Source: Drosophila persimilis
Taxonomy: Eukaryota; Arthropoda; Insecta; Diptera; Drosophilidae
DNA length: 64,000 nucleotides
Assembly (NCBI RefSeq): GCF_003286085.1
Contig: NW_020825349.1
Span: forward strand, 62,001 to 126,000
Reading direction: 5' to 3'
Made by a program: the position numbers and the translations under genes. This document shows, piece after piece, positions 21,503-30,760 of the stretch. The notes under the pieces are model-generated. The model made no database searches. It saw only the letters and a program-made list of their open reading frames with translations, and was not told the DNA's origin. Every line of letters starts with the position of its first letter. Position 1 is the stretch's first letter.

Positions 21503-22754
21503 TGATTAAAAATAATTTTGTTAATGGTAAGGCCGTATTACCTAATGTTATAAGGGGATTTAAAATATTAACATTATCAAAAGAAAATTGCTTATCATTC
21601 GATTGTATATAATCAACTAATTCAAAATCGCTATATCTATGATGCGATATATATCTTAGAATTTTACCCTTATCATTTATGTGGGTTATATTATTTATTA
21701 CAATTGTGTGGTTGAATATAAGGAGATACGATCCTAACAAAGTAGTATTGTCTACGATATTTTTGCCTGAAACTAATATGGCACCATCCTGAATGATGTC
21801 TATTTCTTTGTTTTTTTCCCTTTTTTTAGTGCAGTTGGCTTTAAAGCCATTAAGTAAATTGGTGAAGCAGGTACTCATTAAATTTATTTGTGCGTAATTG
21901 TTAAAAGTTTCACTTTTAAAATTATTCATTAAATAGTATTTCTCCTTACATTCACAAACTTTTTCACTTATAACTAACATTCCATCATTTTGTGAGATGG
22001 CTCTTGCATGGTAAAACTTGCAAATATCTTTAATTTGAGGATATTTTATGTAAATGATTATTAAATCTGCATTTCGAATTATTTTAATCGTTGCAATGTC
22101 CAACAGATCAGACAGTTCAACATTATGTTTTTCATGCTTATAAATGTCCTCTATTTCTTTTTTATTTAAAATTTTTGTATTGAAAATGTTTACTTTTAAG
22201 AGGGTTATGGTATCAACTAAATTTAGTAGGTCAAAAGTTATTAATTTTAAACGATGCTTTCTCAATATCGTTTCTTCATTGAAGATGACATTTTTTAATG
22301 AATTTGATAGCAATTCAATTTCTTTGAAAAATTTGGAATTTATTACAAATTGTTTATTATTATTTTTAGTTAATTCATTTACTTTATTTTGTATTTTCAA
22401 AAAGTCGTCATGATCAGGGCTGCCTGCTATCCATTTCCAAATGGTACCTAATTCATTTATTCCCCTTTCTTTCCGTTTTGGAACTAATTCTGAAATCATT
22501 AATTTTAATAGACTTAAGTCCATTGATATTTCCCACTCATCGTCTGAATTAATTGATTTGTTGACATATTTGGATTCTTTATCAATTATCTCTCTATAAA
22601 AACTCAAATTAGTAATATGGAAAAGTTCAGCGTATGTTTCATAAGTGTAAACGTCTCTGTCGTCTTTGAGCAATAGATAGTCACTATGCGTATAGTCAAT
22701 TACTTCCGAAGTCGTCAATATAACAAAAGTCAGTATTAGTATATTCGCATACAT
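21503..22754 (-). pseudogene. env: Gyp-1 env (envelope-type protein), interrupted
   Basis: Starts MYANILILTFVILTTSEV, a likely signal peptide. A basic cleavage-like stretch (PKRKERG) at ~residue 105 is followed by ELGTIWKWIAGSPDHDD, a conserved feature of errantivirus Env proteins. N-glycosylation sites and the start of a C-terminal hydrophobic segment are present. At ~residue 417 the frame enters DINE-1 and ends in transposon-encoded residues, so the membrane anchor is lost. Related insect Envs act in membrane fusion; this copy should not be functional. Confidence 0.85.
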
Positions 22755-22770
22755 TTTCTGGAAAAAATAT

Positions 22771-25700
22771 TTAATATTTGATGTTATCTTTATGTATAAT
22801 TCTGTTTCTATTGTTGATTATAATTTTATTCGGTCGATTTTCCTTAACTACCTGCTTTTTGTATCGGGATTGAAGTTTATTTCTTTCCCCGAATTTCTTT
22901 TCATAAACTACTTCTCCTATTTTATAATCTTTTTCTCTTCTATCTTTGTTATGTAGCTTAAGCATTTTGGTCTGAGCTTCCTTAAGTAATATTGGATTAT
23001 GTTTGTGTTCTATTTTGTTATACAATATGTCATATGGCATTTGATTGGTCGTTGAATGTATCGTCAGGTTATATTTCAGTGCCGCCCTTATTATTATTTC
23101 TGAATAATCTGTTAGATTTAGTTCATCCTTGATGCACCGCGCTATTTCTGTCAGTGTGGAATGTACCCTTTCTACCTGACCATTTGAGGTGCTGTGTCTG
23201 GGATCAGCATAATAAATAGTTAAGTTACTTCTTTGTATGAATGATCTAAATTGTGCTGAAGTAAAGCTTGGTTCGTTGTCAGTCATTAATGATGTTGCTA
23301 GCGGAAAGTGTTGTAAAATTTCCATTACCTTATTTTCAATGTTTAGTTTACTTTGAATTTCCTTGACCACCAAGTATTTGGAATAAGAATCTATACAAGT
23401 TATGAATGTTAGGTTTTGGGCATAGTATATGTCTAAGTGTAATTGATCTCCTTCTTTTGCTGGAATGGGAGCTTCCCCAATTGGAATTTTTACAGGGTGT
23501 CTCTGATATTTGTTTTTGTTACAGATCTCACAATTTTTTATATATTCTTTTAATTTTTTGTGCAGGTTTGGCCAATAATACAGCTTAGTTATTTGTTTGT
23601 AATTTTCGTCTAGTCCTCTATGGGCTCTGCAATGTGTTTCTTCTATAATTGTAGCTTTATCTTCTGAATTTACTACATCTTGAAGGAACTTTCTCGTGAA
23701 GATAAATTTATTTATGAAGTTTTCCTTTAGCTTATTTTGGATAAGGTATAAATCTTCTAAAGTGCAGTGTATTCCTGTGGTTAAGTGAGGCTGAATAAAT
23801 TCTTTTAAAATGATTAGCAGATTGTCAACCGTATCAAATTCAATAATATGTCGGGTATTTTCATAAACTCTTACTAACTCATGAACTGTGAATCTCCCTT
23901 GCGCTAATAGTAGCTGCTGTTTAAATTGGTTTAGAGGCTTGCTAGTCTCTTGAATGACGTTTTCGAAACTACTCTCTGCTGAATGCTGAGTATTTATGTC
24001 TGATTCTGATTCTGTCTGGTCGACATCACTATCTGTCATATGATTTATTTTAATCCGAGATAACGCGTCCGCTACTACGTTAGTTGAGCCTGGCTTATAA
24101 ATGATTTTTGGTGTGAAACTTTCTATGAAGTAATACCAACGTTTCATTTCAACATTTGGATTTTTTTGCGACATTGCAAAGGACAAAGGTTGGTGATCTG
24201 TATGTATTTCAATTCCACTCACTCCGTATAAATAATTTCGCAAATTTTTTAATGCCCATACAATAGCTAATAATTCTTTTTTATTAGTAGCATATAATTG
24301 CTCGGTTTTACTTAAAGTTTTAGAAATAAATGTTATGGGATTCCCATCTTGCGACAAAACTGCACCTATTGCTATGTCCGATGCATCTGTGGTTAATGTG
24401 AATTTTTTATTGTAATCTGGTTGTACTAATTCAATATGTGCTATTAAACTGTCCTTTAAATTATTAAATGCTCCAATTGCTGGTTCATCCAGCTGTATTA
24501 ATGTTTTCTTGGATGCCCTTCGTGAAACTTTCCCATTTACTCCGCTCAGATATTTTGTTAAAGGTTTGGCAATTGTGGCATAATTTCGGACAAATTTTCT
24601 GTAATACCCTGTTAGTCCTAAGAAGCTACGTAGCTCTCTGATATTTTTAGGAATTGGATAGTTTTGTATTGTGGAGATTTTGTCAGGATCTGTTTTAATG
24701 ATATTTTGGGAAACAATGTATCCCAGAAATTTGGTTTCCAATTGAAAGAATTTAGACTTTTCAAGTGAAATTTTCATGTTAGCGTTTTGCAATATTTGAA
24801 TTATATGAATTAGATCTTTATAATGTTGTTCTATAGTTTTTGAAAATATTATTATATCGTCCATATAAACGTGACAAGTTTTCCCAACTTGTTCTCTAAG
24901 TATATCGTCCATTGCCCTTTGGAAAATTCTGGGAGCGTTCGTCAATCCCATAGGCATTCTTAGAAATTCATATTTGCCGTTATTTATGGAAAAAGATGTT
25001 TTTTCAATATCTGATTCCCTCATTAAAATCTGATAGAAACCTGACTCTAAATCAATGGCCGAGAAATATTTCGCTTTACCTAAATTGGCAAGGATTACTG
25101 AAGGATCTTGCATAGGGTATCTATCCGGTATGGTGTTTTCATTAAGTTTCTTAAAGTCTATTACTAATCTATGCTTAGGAGTTCCGTCCTCATTTACTCC
25201 CTTCTTTGGTACTACTATTACCGGTGAATTATATGGGCTTTTACTAGGTCTGATTATACCTTCATCTAACATTTTACTTATTTCGTTATTAACGAAATCG
25301 TTAACCGAATAAGCGTATGGATACTGCTTGCCATATACCGGTCTATCGTGTTCAGTGTTAATCTCTCCTTTTATATCCGTTCTGAACGGTAACTGTAAAT
25401 TTATATTGGCATGGTCTTCTTCGATGATAGATACCATTTTCTCTCTGAGATTTTCTAAATTGTCCTCTTTGTAGGTTATTGTGTTATACAATTTCATTTT
25501 TTTCAATTCAGAATTTGCATAATTTTGAATGTCGGATATTTCTACGACGGCGCGTTCAGGATTTTTGCATCCCAAACTTTTAAATTGTTCATTGTCGGAT
25601 AATTCAACGACGGCGTGTTCAGGATTCTTTAATCCCAAACTATTCGAACTTTTAATGTCGGATAATTCAACGACGGCGTGCTCAGGATATTTTAATCCCA

Positions 25701-26241
25701 AACTATTAAAACTTTGGATGTCGGATAACTCAACGACGGCGGGTTCAGGATATTTGAATCCCAAACTATTGACGGATAATTCTTCGTCGGCGTGCTCAGG
25801 ATTTTTTGATCCCAAGCTATATAAACTTCCTTCTACCTTTACTGATTCACTTTTCATTTCTTTTTCTTCTTCAAAATATTTTTTTATTATATATTCCTTC
25901 AACGGAAGGATGGTTTTTCCTTCTATAAAGGTTAATTTGTTTAAAGTAAGGACCTCGTCATATATTAGTTTCTCCTCATTGTCTTTATAACTTAAAGTCC
26001 CCTTTCCTGTATCAATAACCGCTCCGATTTTCTTTAATAGGTTAAATCCTATTAGTAAATCTGCCTCCATTCCATCTATTTCATAAAACACTTGCTTTGT
26101 GTTGAAAATTGTTATATTATGGAAATATTTAATTATTGAAAACCCATTCACTGTAGCAACTTTCTTATAAATTGGTAATTCTTTTTTATTGTCGTAAATT
26201 CCTTTTTTTATATAACAGGAAGTTGCTCCCGTATCTATCAA
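22771..26241 (-). CDS. pol: Gyp-1 Pol: protease, RT, RNase H, integrase
   Basis: A 1,156-codon open frame. The aspartic protease DTGATSCYI is at residue 3. Five tandem ~21-residue repeats occupy ~140-240. RT carries YMDDIIIF; RNase H starts TTDASDIAIGAVLSQDG. The integrase has the zinc motif (HCRAHRGLDENY..CEICNK) and DDE residues in LDIYYAQ, MTDNEPSF and NGQVERVHST. It was probably expressed by frameshift from gag, because the frame is open upstream of its first ATG and gag ends 53 bp away. No stop or shift was seen, so the enzymes may be intact. Confidence 0.92.
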   Translation of the reverse strand: MIDTGATSCYIKKGIYDNKKELPIYKKVATVNGFSIIKYFHNITIFNTKQVFYEIDGMEADLLIGFNLLKKIGAVIDTGKGTLSYKDNEEKLIYDEVLTLNKLTFIEGKTILPLKEYIIKKYFEEEKEMKSESVKVEGSLYSLGSKNPEHADEELSVNSLGFKYPEPAVVELSDIQSFNSLGLKYPEHAVVELSDIKSSNSLGLKNPEHAVVELSDNEQFKSLGCKNPERAVVEISDIQNYANSELKKMKLYNTITYKEDNLENLREKMVSIIEEDHANINLQLPFRTDIKGEINTEHDRPVYGKQYPYAYSVNDFVNNEISKMLDEGIIRPSKSPYNSPVIVVPKKGVNEDGTPKHRLVIDFKKLNENTIPDRYPMQDPSVILANLGKAKYFSAIDLESGFYQILMRESDIEKTSFSINNGKYEFLRMPMGLTNAPRIFQRAMDDILREQVGKTCHVYMDDIIIFSKTIEQHYKDLIHIIQILQNANMKISLEKSKFFQLETKFLGYIVSQNIIKTDPDKISTIQNYPIPKNIRELRSFLGLTGYYRKFVRNYATIAKPLTKYLSGVNGKVSRRASKKTLIQLDEPAIGAFNNLKDSLIAHIELVQPDYNKKFTLTTDASDIAIGAVLSQDGNPITFISKTLSKTEQLYATNKKELLAIVWALKNLRNYLYGVSGIEIHTDHQPLSFAMSQKNPNVEMKRWYYFIESFTPKIIYKPGSTNVVADALSRIKINHMTDSDVDQTESESDINTQHSAESSFENVIQETSKPLNQFKQQLLLAQGRFTVHELVRVYENTRHIIEFDTVDNLLIILKEFIQPHLTTGIHCTLEDLYLIQNKLKENFINKFIFTRKFLQDVVNSEDKATIIEETHCRAHRGLDENYKQITKLYYWPNLHKKLKEYIKNCEICNKNKYQRHPVKIPIGEAPIPAKEGDQLHLDIYYAQNLTFITCIDSYSKYLVVKEIQSKLNIENKVMEILQHFPLATSLMTDNEPSFTSAQFRSFIQRSNLTIYYADPRHSTSNGQVERVHSTLTEIARCIKDELNLTDYSEIIIRAALKYNLTIHSTTNQMPYDILYNKIEHKHNPILLKEAQTKMLKLHNKDRREKDYKIGEVVYEKKFGERNKLQSRYKKQVVKENRPNKIIINNRNRIIHKDNIKY
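25527..25830 (-). repeat. Five tandem repeats coding SLGxKxPEHAVVELSD inside pol
   Basis: Between protease and RT, about 63-66 bp units encode variations of SLGLKNPEHAVVELSD. Five cores are visible (SLGSKNPEH, SLGFKYPEP, SLGLKYPEH, SLGLKNPEH, SLGCKNPER). The array is in frame and acidic. The duplicate lies at 41551-41854. Such an array is not part of the standard gypsy pol plan. Confidence 0.85.
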
Positions 26242-26294
26242 AACTTTTAATTCTCTGTTTATTTTTTTGTCTACTCTTTTTAGGTAGGGCAGAC

Positions 26295-27539
26295 CTACTT
26301 CGGGGGCTGATCTAAAAAATGATCCTCCTCAATGTTATTTATCCTCATTGCTTTATTAGCCGGTTGTTCCGACATTTCGTTTGGCTTTCGTTTCTGCGCT
26401 TGATTGTCGTTAGACTGATTATTCGGTACTACGTTTGCCCTAAAATGCTGGGCTTGGCTATAATTGTTATTATTTCTCCTATAATAACCGTTAGTATTCT
26501 CCCGATAATTTCTATTGTTATTATTTCCCCTGAATTGATTGCTGTTCTGTCGGTTCCGGATTTGTATCGATTCGTCTACCTCCATTGGTTCTGGGGCCTG
26601 ATTTTGTTGTTTATTACCCAAGAAATAGGGTTGTCCCCAAGACATGTTATTCCTCTGCAAATCCCTTTTTTGGTCGAATGGTGAACTGTTAGTCCTAGAT
26701 TGTCGCTGGTTGAATCTTAAGGTATTAAAATTATTATTCCCTGAATTTCTGGGACCGCTGAATTGGTAGGCAAATTGGGCCCGAATGTTATTAGATTGCA
26801 ATTCCTGTACCTTTGCTAAGGCATTCGGTAAATCTGGGGGATTCAATGAAAATAGGATTTCAGCAATGCCGCCGTTTAGGCCAGTGACAAAAATGCGTAA
26901 GGCATTGTCTCTAATTTTTTTATTTGATTCTTTGGTGATTTCACTGTCCGTTCCGTGAGTCATTATTGTCTTATTTATTAACAAGGTCATTTTCTTGTTA
27001 ACCTCGTTATAGAAATCTATAATTGAAAGGTTCCCTTGTCGGAGAACGCTTAACTCCTGTTCTATTATGTAAATAGGTCTCTTGTCACTGTAAACAAAGT
27101 CAAGCCGTGAAAGTATGGCATCAAAATTTAGAACTGTCCCGTGGTTGGTCAGTGCGTCATGTGCTGGTCCTGTTATTTTGTTTCTCAAAATTGTTAATGC
27201 AATATAATATTGCTTACTTCCTTTCTTATATAACTTCACTGCAGTTTCTGCAGCTTCCCTCCATCCTACATATTGGTTTAATCCACCATTGAAAATTGGT
27301 AGGGATTCTATTACCTTCAATGTGGTGTCGTCTCTTATTGTCTCGTCTATTGTTTCTGCCTGATAATCCGATACCTGATCGGATTTAGTTTCTATTTGTT
27401 GTTTTAAATTTACAATTTGCTCTTGTACTTGTGAAATTTGAAGTGCTATCAATTGTTTGACCAGATCTGCTGTGAGATCGGTCCTTGCTTGAGAGTTAAT
27501 CATTTTTAGTTTTTCAAAATCTAAAGTTAGCTGATCCAC
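26295..27539 (-). CDS. gag: Gyp-1 Gag
   Basis: A 414-codon frame starting MDQLTLDFEKLKM. The N-terminal ~70 residues look helical (Q/E/K-rich). A capsid-like core (LPIFNGGLNQYVGWREAAE at ~80) follows, then an Asn/Arg/Gln-rich tail with no CCHC knuckle, as in other gypsy-group Gags, where the basic tail is thought to bind RNA. It lies 53 bp upstream of the first pol ATG. It differs from the duplicate at 42319-43563 by two residues. Confidence 0.9.
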   Translation of the reverse strand: MDQLTLDFEKLKMINSQARTDLTADLVKQLIALQISQVQEQIVNLKQQIETKSDQVSDYQAETIDETIRDDTTLKVIESLPIFNGGLNQYVGWREAAETAVKLYKKGSKQYYIALTILRNKITGPAHDALTNHGTVLNFDAILSRLDFVYSDKRPIYIIEQELSVLRQGNLSIIDFYNEVNKKMTLLINKTIMTHGTDSEITKESNKKIRDNALRIFVTGLNGGIAEILFSLNPPDLPNALAKVQELQSNNIRAQFAYQFSGPRNSGNNNFNTLRFNQRQSRTNSSPFDQKRDLQRNNMSWGQPYFLGNKQQNQAPEPMEVDESIQIRNRQNSNQFRGNNNNRNYRENTNGYYRRNNNNYSQAQHFRANVVPNNQSNDNQAQKRKPNEMSEQPANKAMRINNIEEDHFLDQPPK

Positions 27540-28175
27540 TTTTAATTTTTCTTATATGTTAGTTTTTATAATCTTATATAACCTAATTGAACTTATATAT
27601 TTATTAATGCAACTCTTGCTCACGAAATATCCGGTAGGGGTCGTCCTTCTTAGTTTGGCAGATCTTCGAACGGTTCTTCCTTCTTGATTTGTCTGACAGG
27701 TCTTCGAACGGGTCTTCCTTCTTAAATTTCTTTGACTGAATTTGTTTGACTGGGTCTTCTGGGGGTCTTCCTTCTTTGGCTTCGCTGATCGTTTCACTTT
27801 CTTTGTATTTTGGTTTTGTCGGTTTTGTTGGTTTTGTTTTTTAAAAACTTTGGGTTTCTTTGGTTTTTTTTGTATTTACGAATTGCCTTGATTAGCTTTT
27901 TGTTTTATTTGTATTTTGCATTTTATTTGTATTTGTATTTGTATTTGTATTTGTATTTGTATTTGTATTTGTATTTGTATTTGTATTTGTATTTGTATTT
28001 ATTTTTGCACTCCCTAAGCTCCGGTTTGTTTCCTTTTTATCTCACTTTTTTTTATCTTATATCACACAGTCACTCCGCGTTTTTAAATTTGAAGGATTTA
28101 TTCCATTAATTAATTGTCCTTCGGGTTTCGGCACGACGCAACACTTTTATCATTCGGTGTTTTTTATACAACGTC
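27540..28175 (-). other. Gyp-1 leader with hexamer array
   Basis: Between PBS and gag. A (TTTGTA)n array spans about 27922-28003. Two direct repeats around TCTTCGAACGG..TTCCTTCTT lie at ~27664 and ~27703. Open frames through the array encode only LY repeats and are not genes. In the gypsy element itself this position holds an insulator, but no clear Su(Hw)-type site array was seen here. Confidence 0.6.
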
Positions 28176-28193
28176 GCCCCACGTTGGGCGCCA
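28176..28193 (-). other. Gyp-1 tRNA-Lys primer-binding site
   Basis: The minus strand reads TGGCGCCCAACGTGGGGC, a perfect 18-nt complement of the 3' end of fly tRNA-Lys(CTT) as I recall it. Its first T overlaps the LTR end (…TTTAATT), as in gypsy. Confidence 0.85.
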
Positions 28194-28729
28194 ATTAAAC
28201 AACTGCGGCAGCGGATTGTGTTTTTAAAAAGGTTTTTATTTTACTTCGAACTTAACTTCACTGATATAGATATAAGTAGAGGGTCACAAAGGAGTTCCGG
28301 GCAAGGGATTGCGCGATATTAATATTTAGCTAGACTTTGCGGTGTCGCTGCTCGATCAAGACTGATTTGAACTTTCTGATCTTTGCATCGTTGATCCCTT
28401 TCGGGAATCGTTTTTCTATAAACATTTCAATTGATTTCGCCATCCCGAGTATTAGATTTCGTCATCCAAAGAGAGAACTGTAAAAGGCCTAAAGTGCAGG
28501 ATCTGCAGAAAGCCGGGAGTGAGATTGTTTATGAGAAGCCGGGTGTGGGCAAACATTGGTTTTCCATTTAGGCGAGTGTCAAAGATTGGGATTGCGGCGG
28601 GGGCGCTTGAGATTGTACATCTTAGAAATCAATTAGGCGGAGGCCCAAGATTGAAATTGTTTTCGTTTTGGAAAGCCAAAGATTGTTTACAACTCGTATA
28701 AGAGCTCAATGGAATTGGGTACGTTAACT
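28194..28729 (-). mobile_element. Gyp-1 5' LTR (full length)
   Basis: Minus-strand LTR from AGTTAACGTACCC (28729) to CAGTTGTTTAAT(T) at the PBS. AGTTAA and TTAATT ends resemble gypsy-group LTRs. It is flanked at 28730-28733 by the TGCA target duplication. Promoter elements were not assigned. Confidence 0.88.
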
Positions 28730-28733
28730 TGCA

Positions 28734-30695
28734 CGCGTTGCTGCCGGTCTCATGGTTAGTCGGGTAGAGTGGGGGTGGGGTAGGGAGAGATCGCGTCACG
28801 AGCTCGAGCATTAGGAGCAAAGACAATAAAAATAAGTTCCGCGTGCGGTTCAAGGTTCAGACGGAAGAAATTTACAGAGAAATGACAGTGTAGGGAGATG
28901 AGTCAGCGGAACTAATTCGAGCGGGAGTTGCTTGCGGTGTCATTGCAACTCGGTATGCCCACCCTCCCTTGATCGCACCGGTCCAAACAGGCTGGGTAAT
29001 GGGTAACGATCCCTAAAATAAACGCTCTACTTCTGCTAGGTTACGTCATCTCGGCGCCACATGATCCTTAATAACGGCAACAATTAACGGGAATTCATTA
29101 CAAACAGTTTATTCATTAAACTTTCATACAAGCTCTCATGGCCGCTAAGAGGGTAGATATATATGTATAAAGGCTACTAAAGTAATAAGGATAATATGTT
29201 AAAATAAGCTGCAATTAAGATTAATTATATATATATAAAAATATCATGATGAAAGATCTTATGAGACTAGAGTCATCTAATTATAAAGAGTATATTCAGG
29301 AATAATGGTAATTACGTTACACAAATAGAAATATATTCGAATGGTTTTCAGTTTAAATGCAAAAACAAGGGACGGATGGATGCATCTTTAAAGTGCACAG
29401 AAATTGCTTGTGGGGTAATTCCAATCATAAGTTCGGTTGTCGATAGCTTCGGAATTGCAGAAAGTTACATAGCTTGCGAAAGAGCAGAACAAAACAAACA
29501 CTTGAACAATTGGATTGGTCAGCGTTACAGTACGGCTGGGAAGTTTACGGTCGAGGCATGGAATCTTTAATGTTGCTTCGACTTGCGTAAAATTTTGAAT
29601 TCACATATAGCAGACGTTCACAGATTATCACTCACATTACGATCAAATCCAACGATGAAAGCGCTTCCATGTGGTCGATGAGGGTGGCTGAAAACTTGTA
29701 AATATCAGTGTGTCAGAGTAGATAGGCGATACGCGCGAGTATTAGTTTTAGTTCCTTTCCTTCTAGCTGCACATTTCTTTATGATAAGCCAAACAAACCG
29801 AATCCCACGAATTTAACTTTTAATGTTAATCCTAGGGTCCGTACAATAGTGGGGTTCCAAAGTATTATTCTAATATGAAGAAATGCATGGGCATAGCCAT
29901 CATGATCGAGACACCGAATGACTTCATCAGCAACGCAAACAGTATTTCGGCACCGGTAAATGTCTTCTCCTTTAGCGGTACTGTTCGTATGCGGGCGGCG
30001 TAAGCGACGTAGCAATGACGAAAGTCACTGAAGAGGGAATAGTCAATAGTATGTGTGTGGACCCACGCCGGTACACGCTGCGGTAAATGCAGTGATGCTC
30101 ACATGTATGCAGACGCCACGTCGAAAGAATATTTGGGGTCGAAGACGGCTAACACATACTGTAGTCGATCGGGACGATGGGTATTTATATGTGTGGTAAG
30201 GTGACGAGACTGTAGTGAGTACGGCTTACGGCAGTACGACCGGCGTTTCGTAAGGTATTACGTACAGCCAAAACGAACTTTAATTTTCTGTTGGCCGGCA
30301 GTTGGGGTACAATTTTCACTCACCCGATGGGTTCGGCCTTCGCTTAATCAACGTAGGAATGATCTTCTGACTAGATCTTAGCCGCGATAGACAAGCTGTA
30401 ATTACGGTCGAGGTTAGAATTTTTCCTTTCACTGCACTACTTGAGTATTTTCCTCAGACGTCCGTCTGGGATCGCGAGTAAAATTGGAAAGAACATGCCC
30501 AAGCCACTCTCCTTCCGCTTGAGCCCTTAGTTCTCTCATTCCCCTTTTCTCACCACACCTTGACAGTAGCCGCTGTTAACTTATGTCACTTTTTTCTTGC
30601 GCGTAACTGCCCAAAAGGTGCAAGGTTCATGTCTAAGGGAAGGGGAAACCGTGGGACGGTTATCCGATATTTTTGGTTGGACAGGCGCCACTACA
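28734..30695 (-). mobile_element. Main part of the ~2.1 kb LTR of the long-LTR gypsy element
   Basis: The minus strand begins TGTAGTGGCGCCTGTCC at 30695, next to a purine-rich GGTAGTGGGGTGT tract (30696-30708). It continues without any supported ORF until Gyp-1 interrupts it at 28733. Small open frames inside (e.g. 29376-29570) have no recognisable similarity. The LTR end and PBS lie at 18438-18467, so the arrangement is pol-LTR-PBS-leader: two adjacent elements sharing one LTR. Confidence 0.6.
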
Positions 30696-30760
30696 ACACC
30701 CCACTACCAAGATCACACTTGGCAGTAATACACTGAAAATAGTGATCCACGCCTGAAACC

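Larger units (their letters stand above)
19698..28729 (-). mobile_element. Gyp-1: env-bearing Ty3/gypsy (errantivirus-type) provirus
   Basis: Complete from LTR to LTR on the minus strand: 5' LTR (28729-28194), tRNA-Lys PBS, leader, gag, pol, env, polypurine tract and 3' LTR (20199-19698), flanked by TGCA. The two LTRs differ by one substitution that I could see and by a 35-bp deletion between AACTC repeats in the left one, so insertion is recent. Gag and pol are open throughout. Env is split by DINE-1 copy C. The right half was copied again in the tandem duplication (37527-44735). Confidence 0.9.

Noticed and set aside
25529-25990. + strand open frame of 153 codons with repeated SDNSTTACSGFFNPKL-like peptides (also at 41553-42014)
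   Set aside because: Antisense shadow of the repeat array in the gypsy pol gene, which has far stronger evidence.
27810-28109. + strand frame encoding LYLYLY repeats (also at 43834-44115)
   Set aside because: Translation of the TTTGTA hexamer array in an untranslated leader; low complexity, no homology.
29376-29570. 64-codon + strand frame MDASLKCTEIACGV... (also at 45382)
   Set aside because: Lies in the LTR of the long-LTR element, no recognised domain, no sign of selection beyond the recent duplication.
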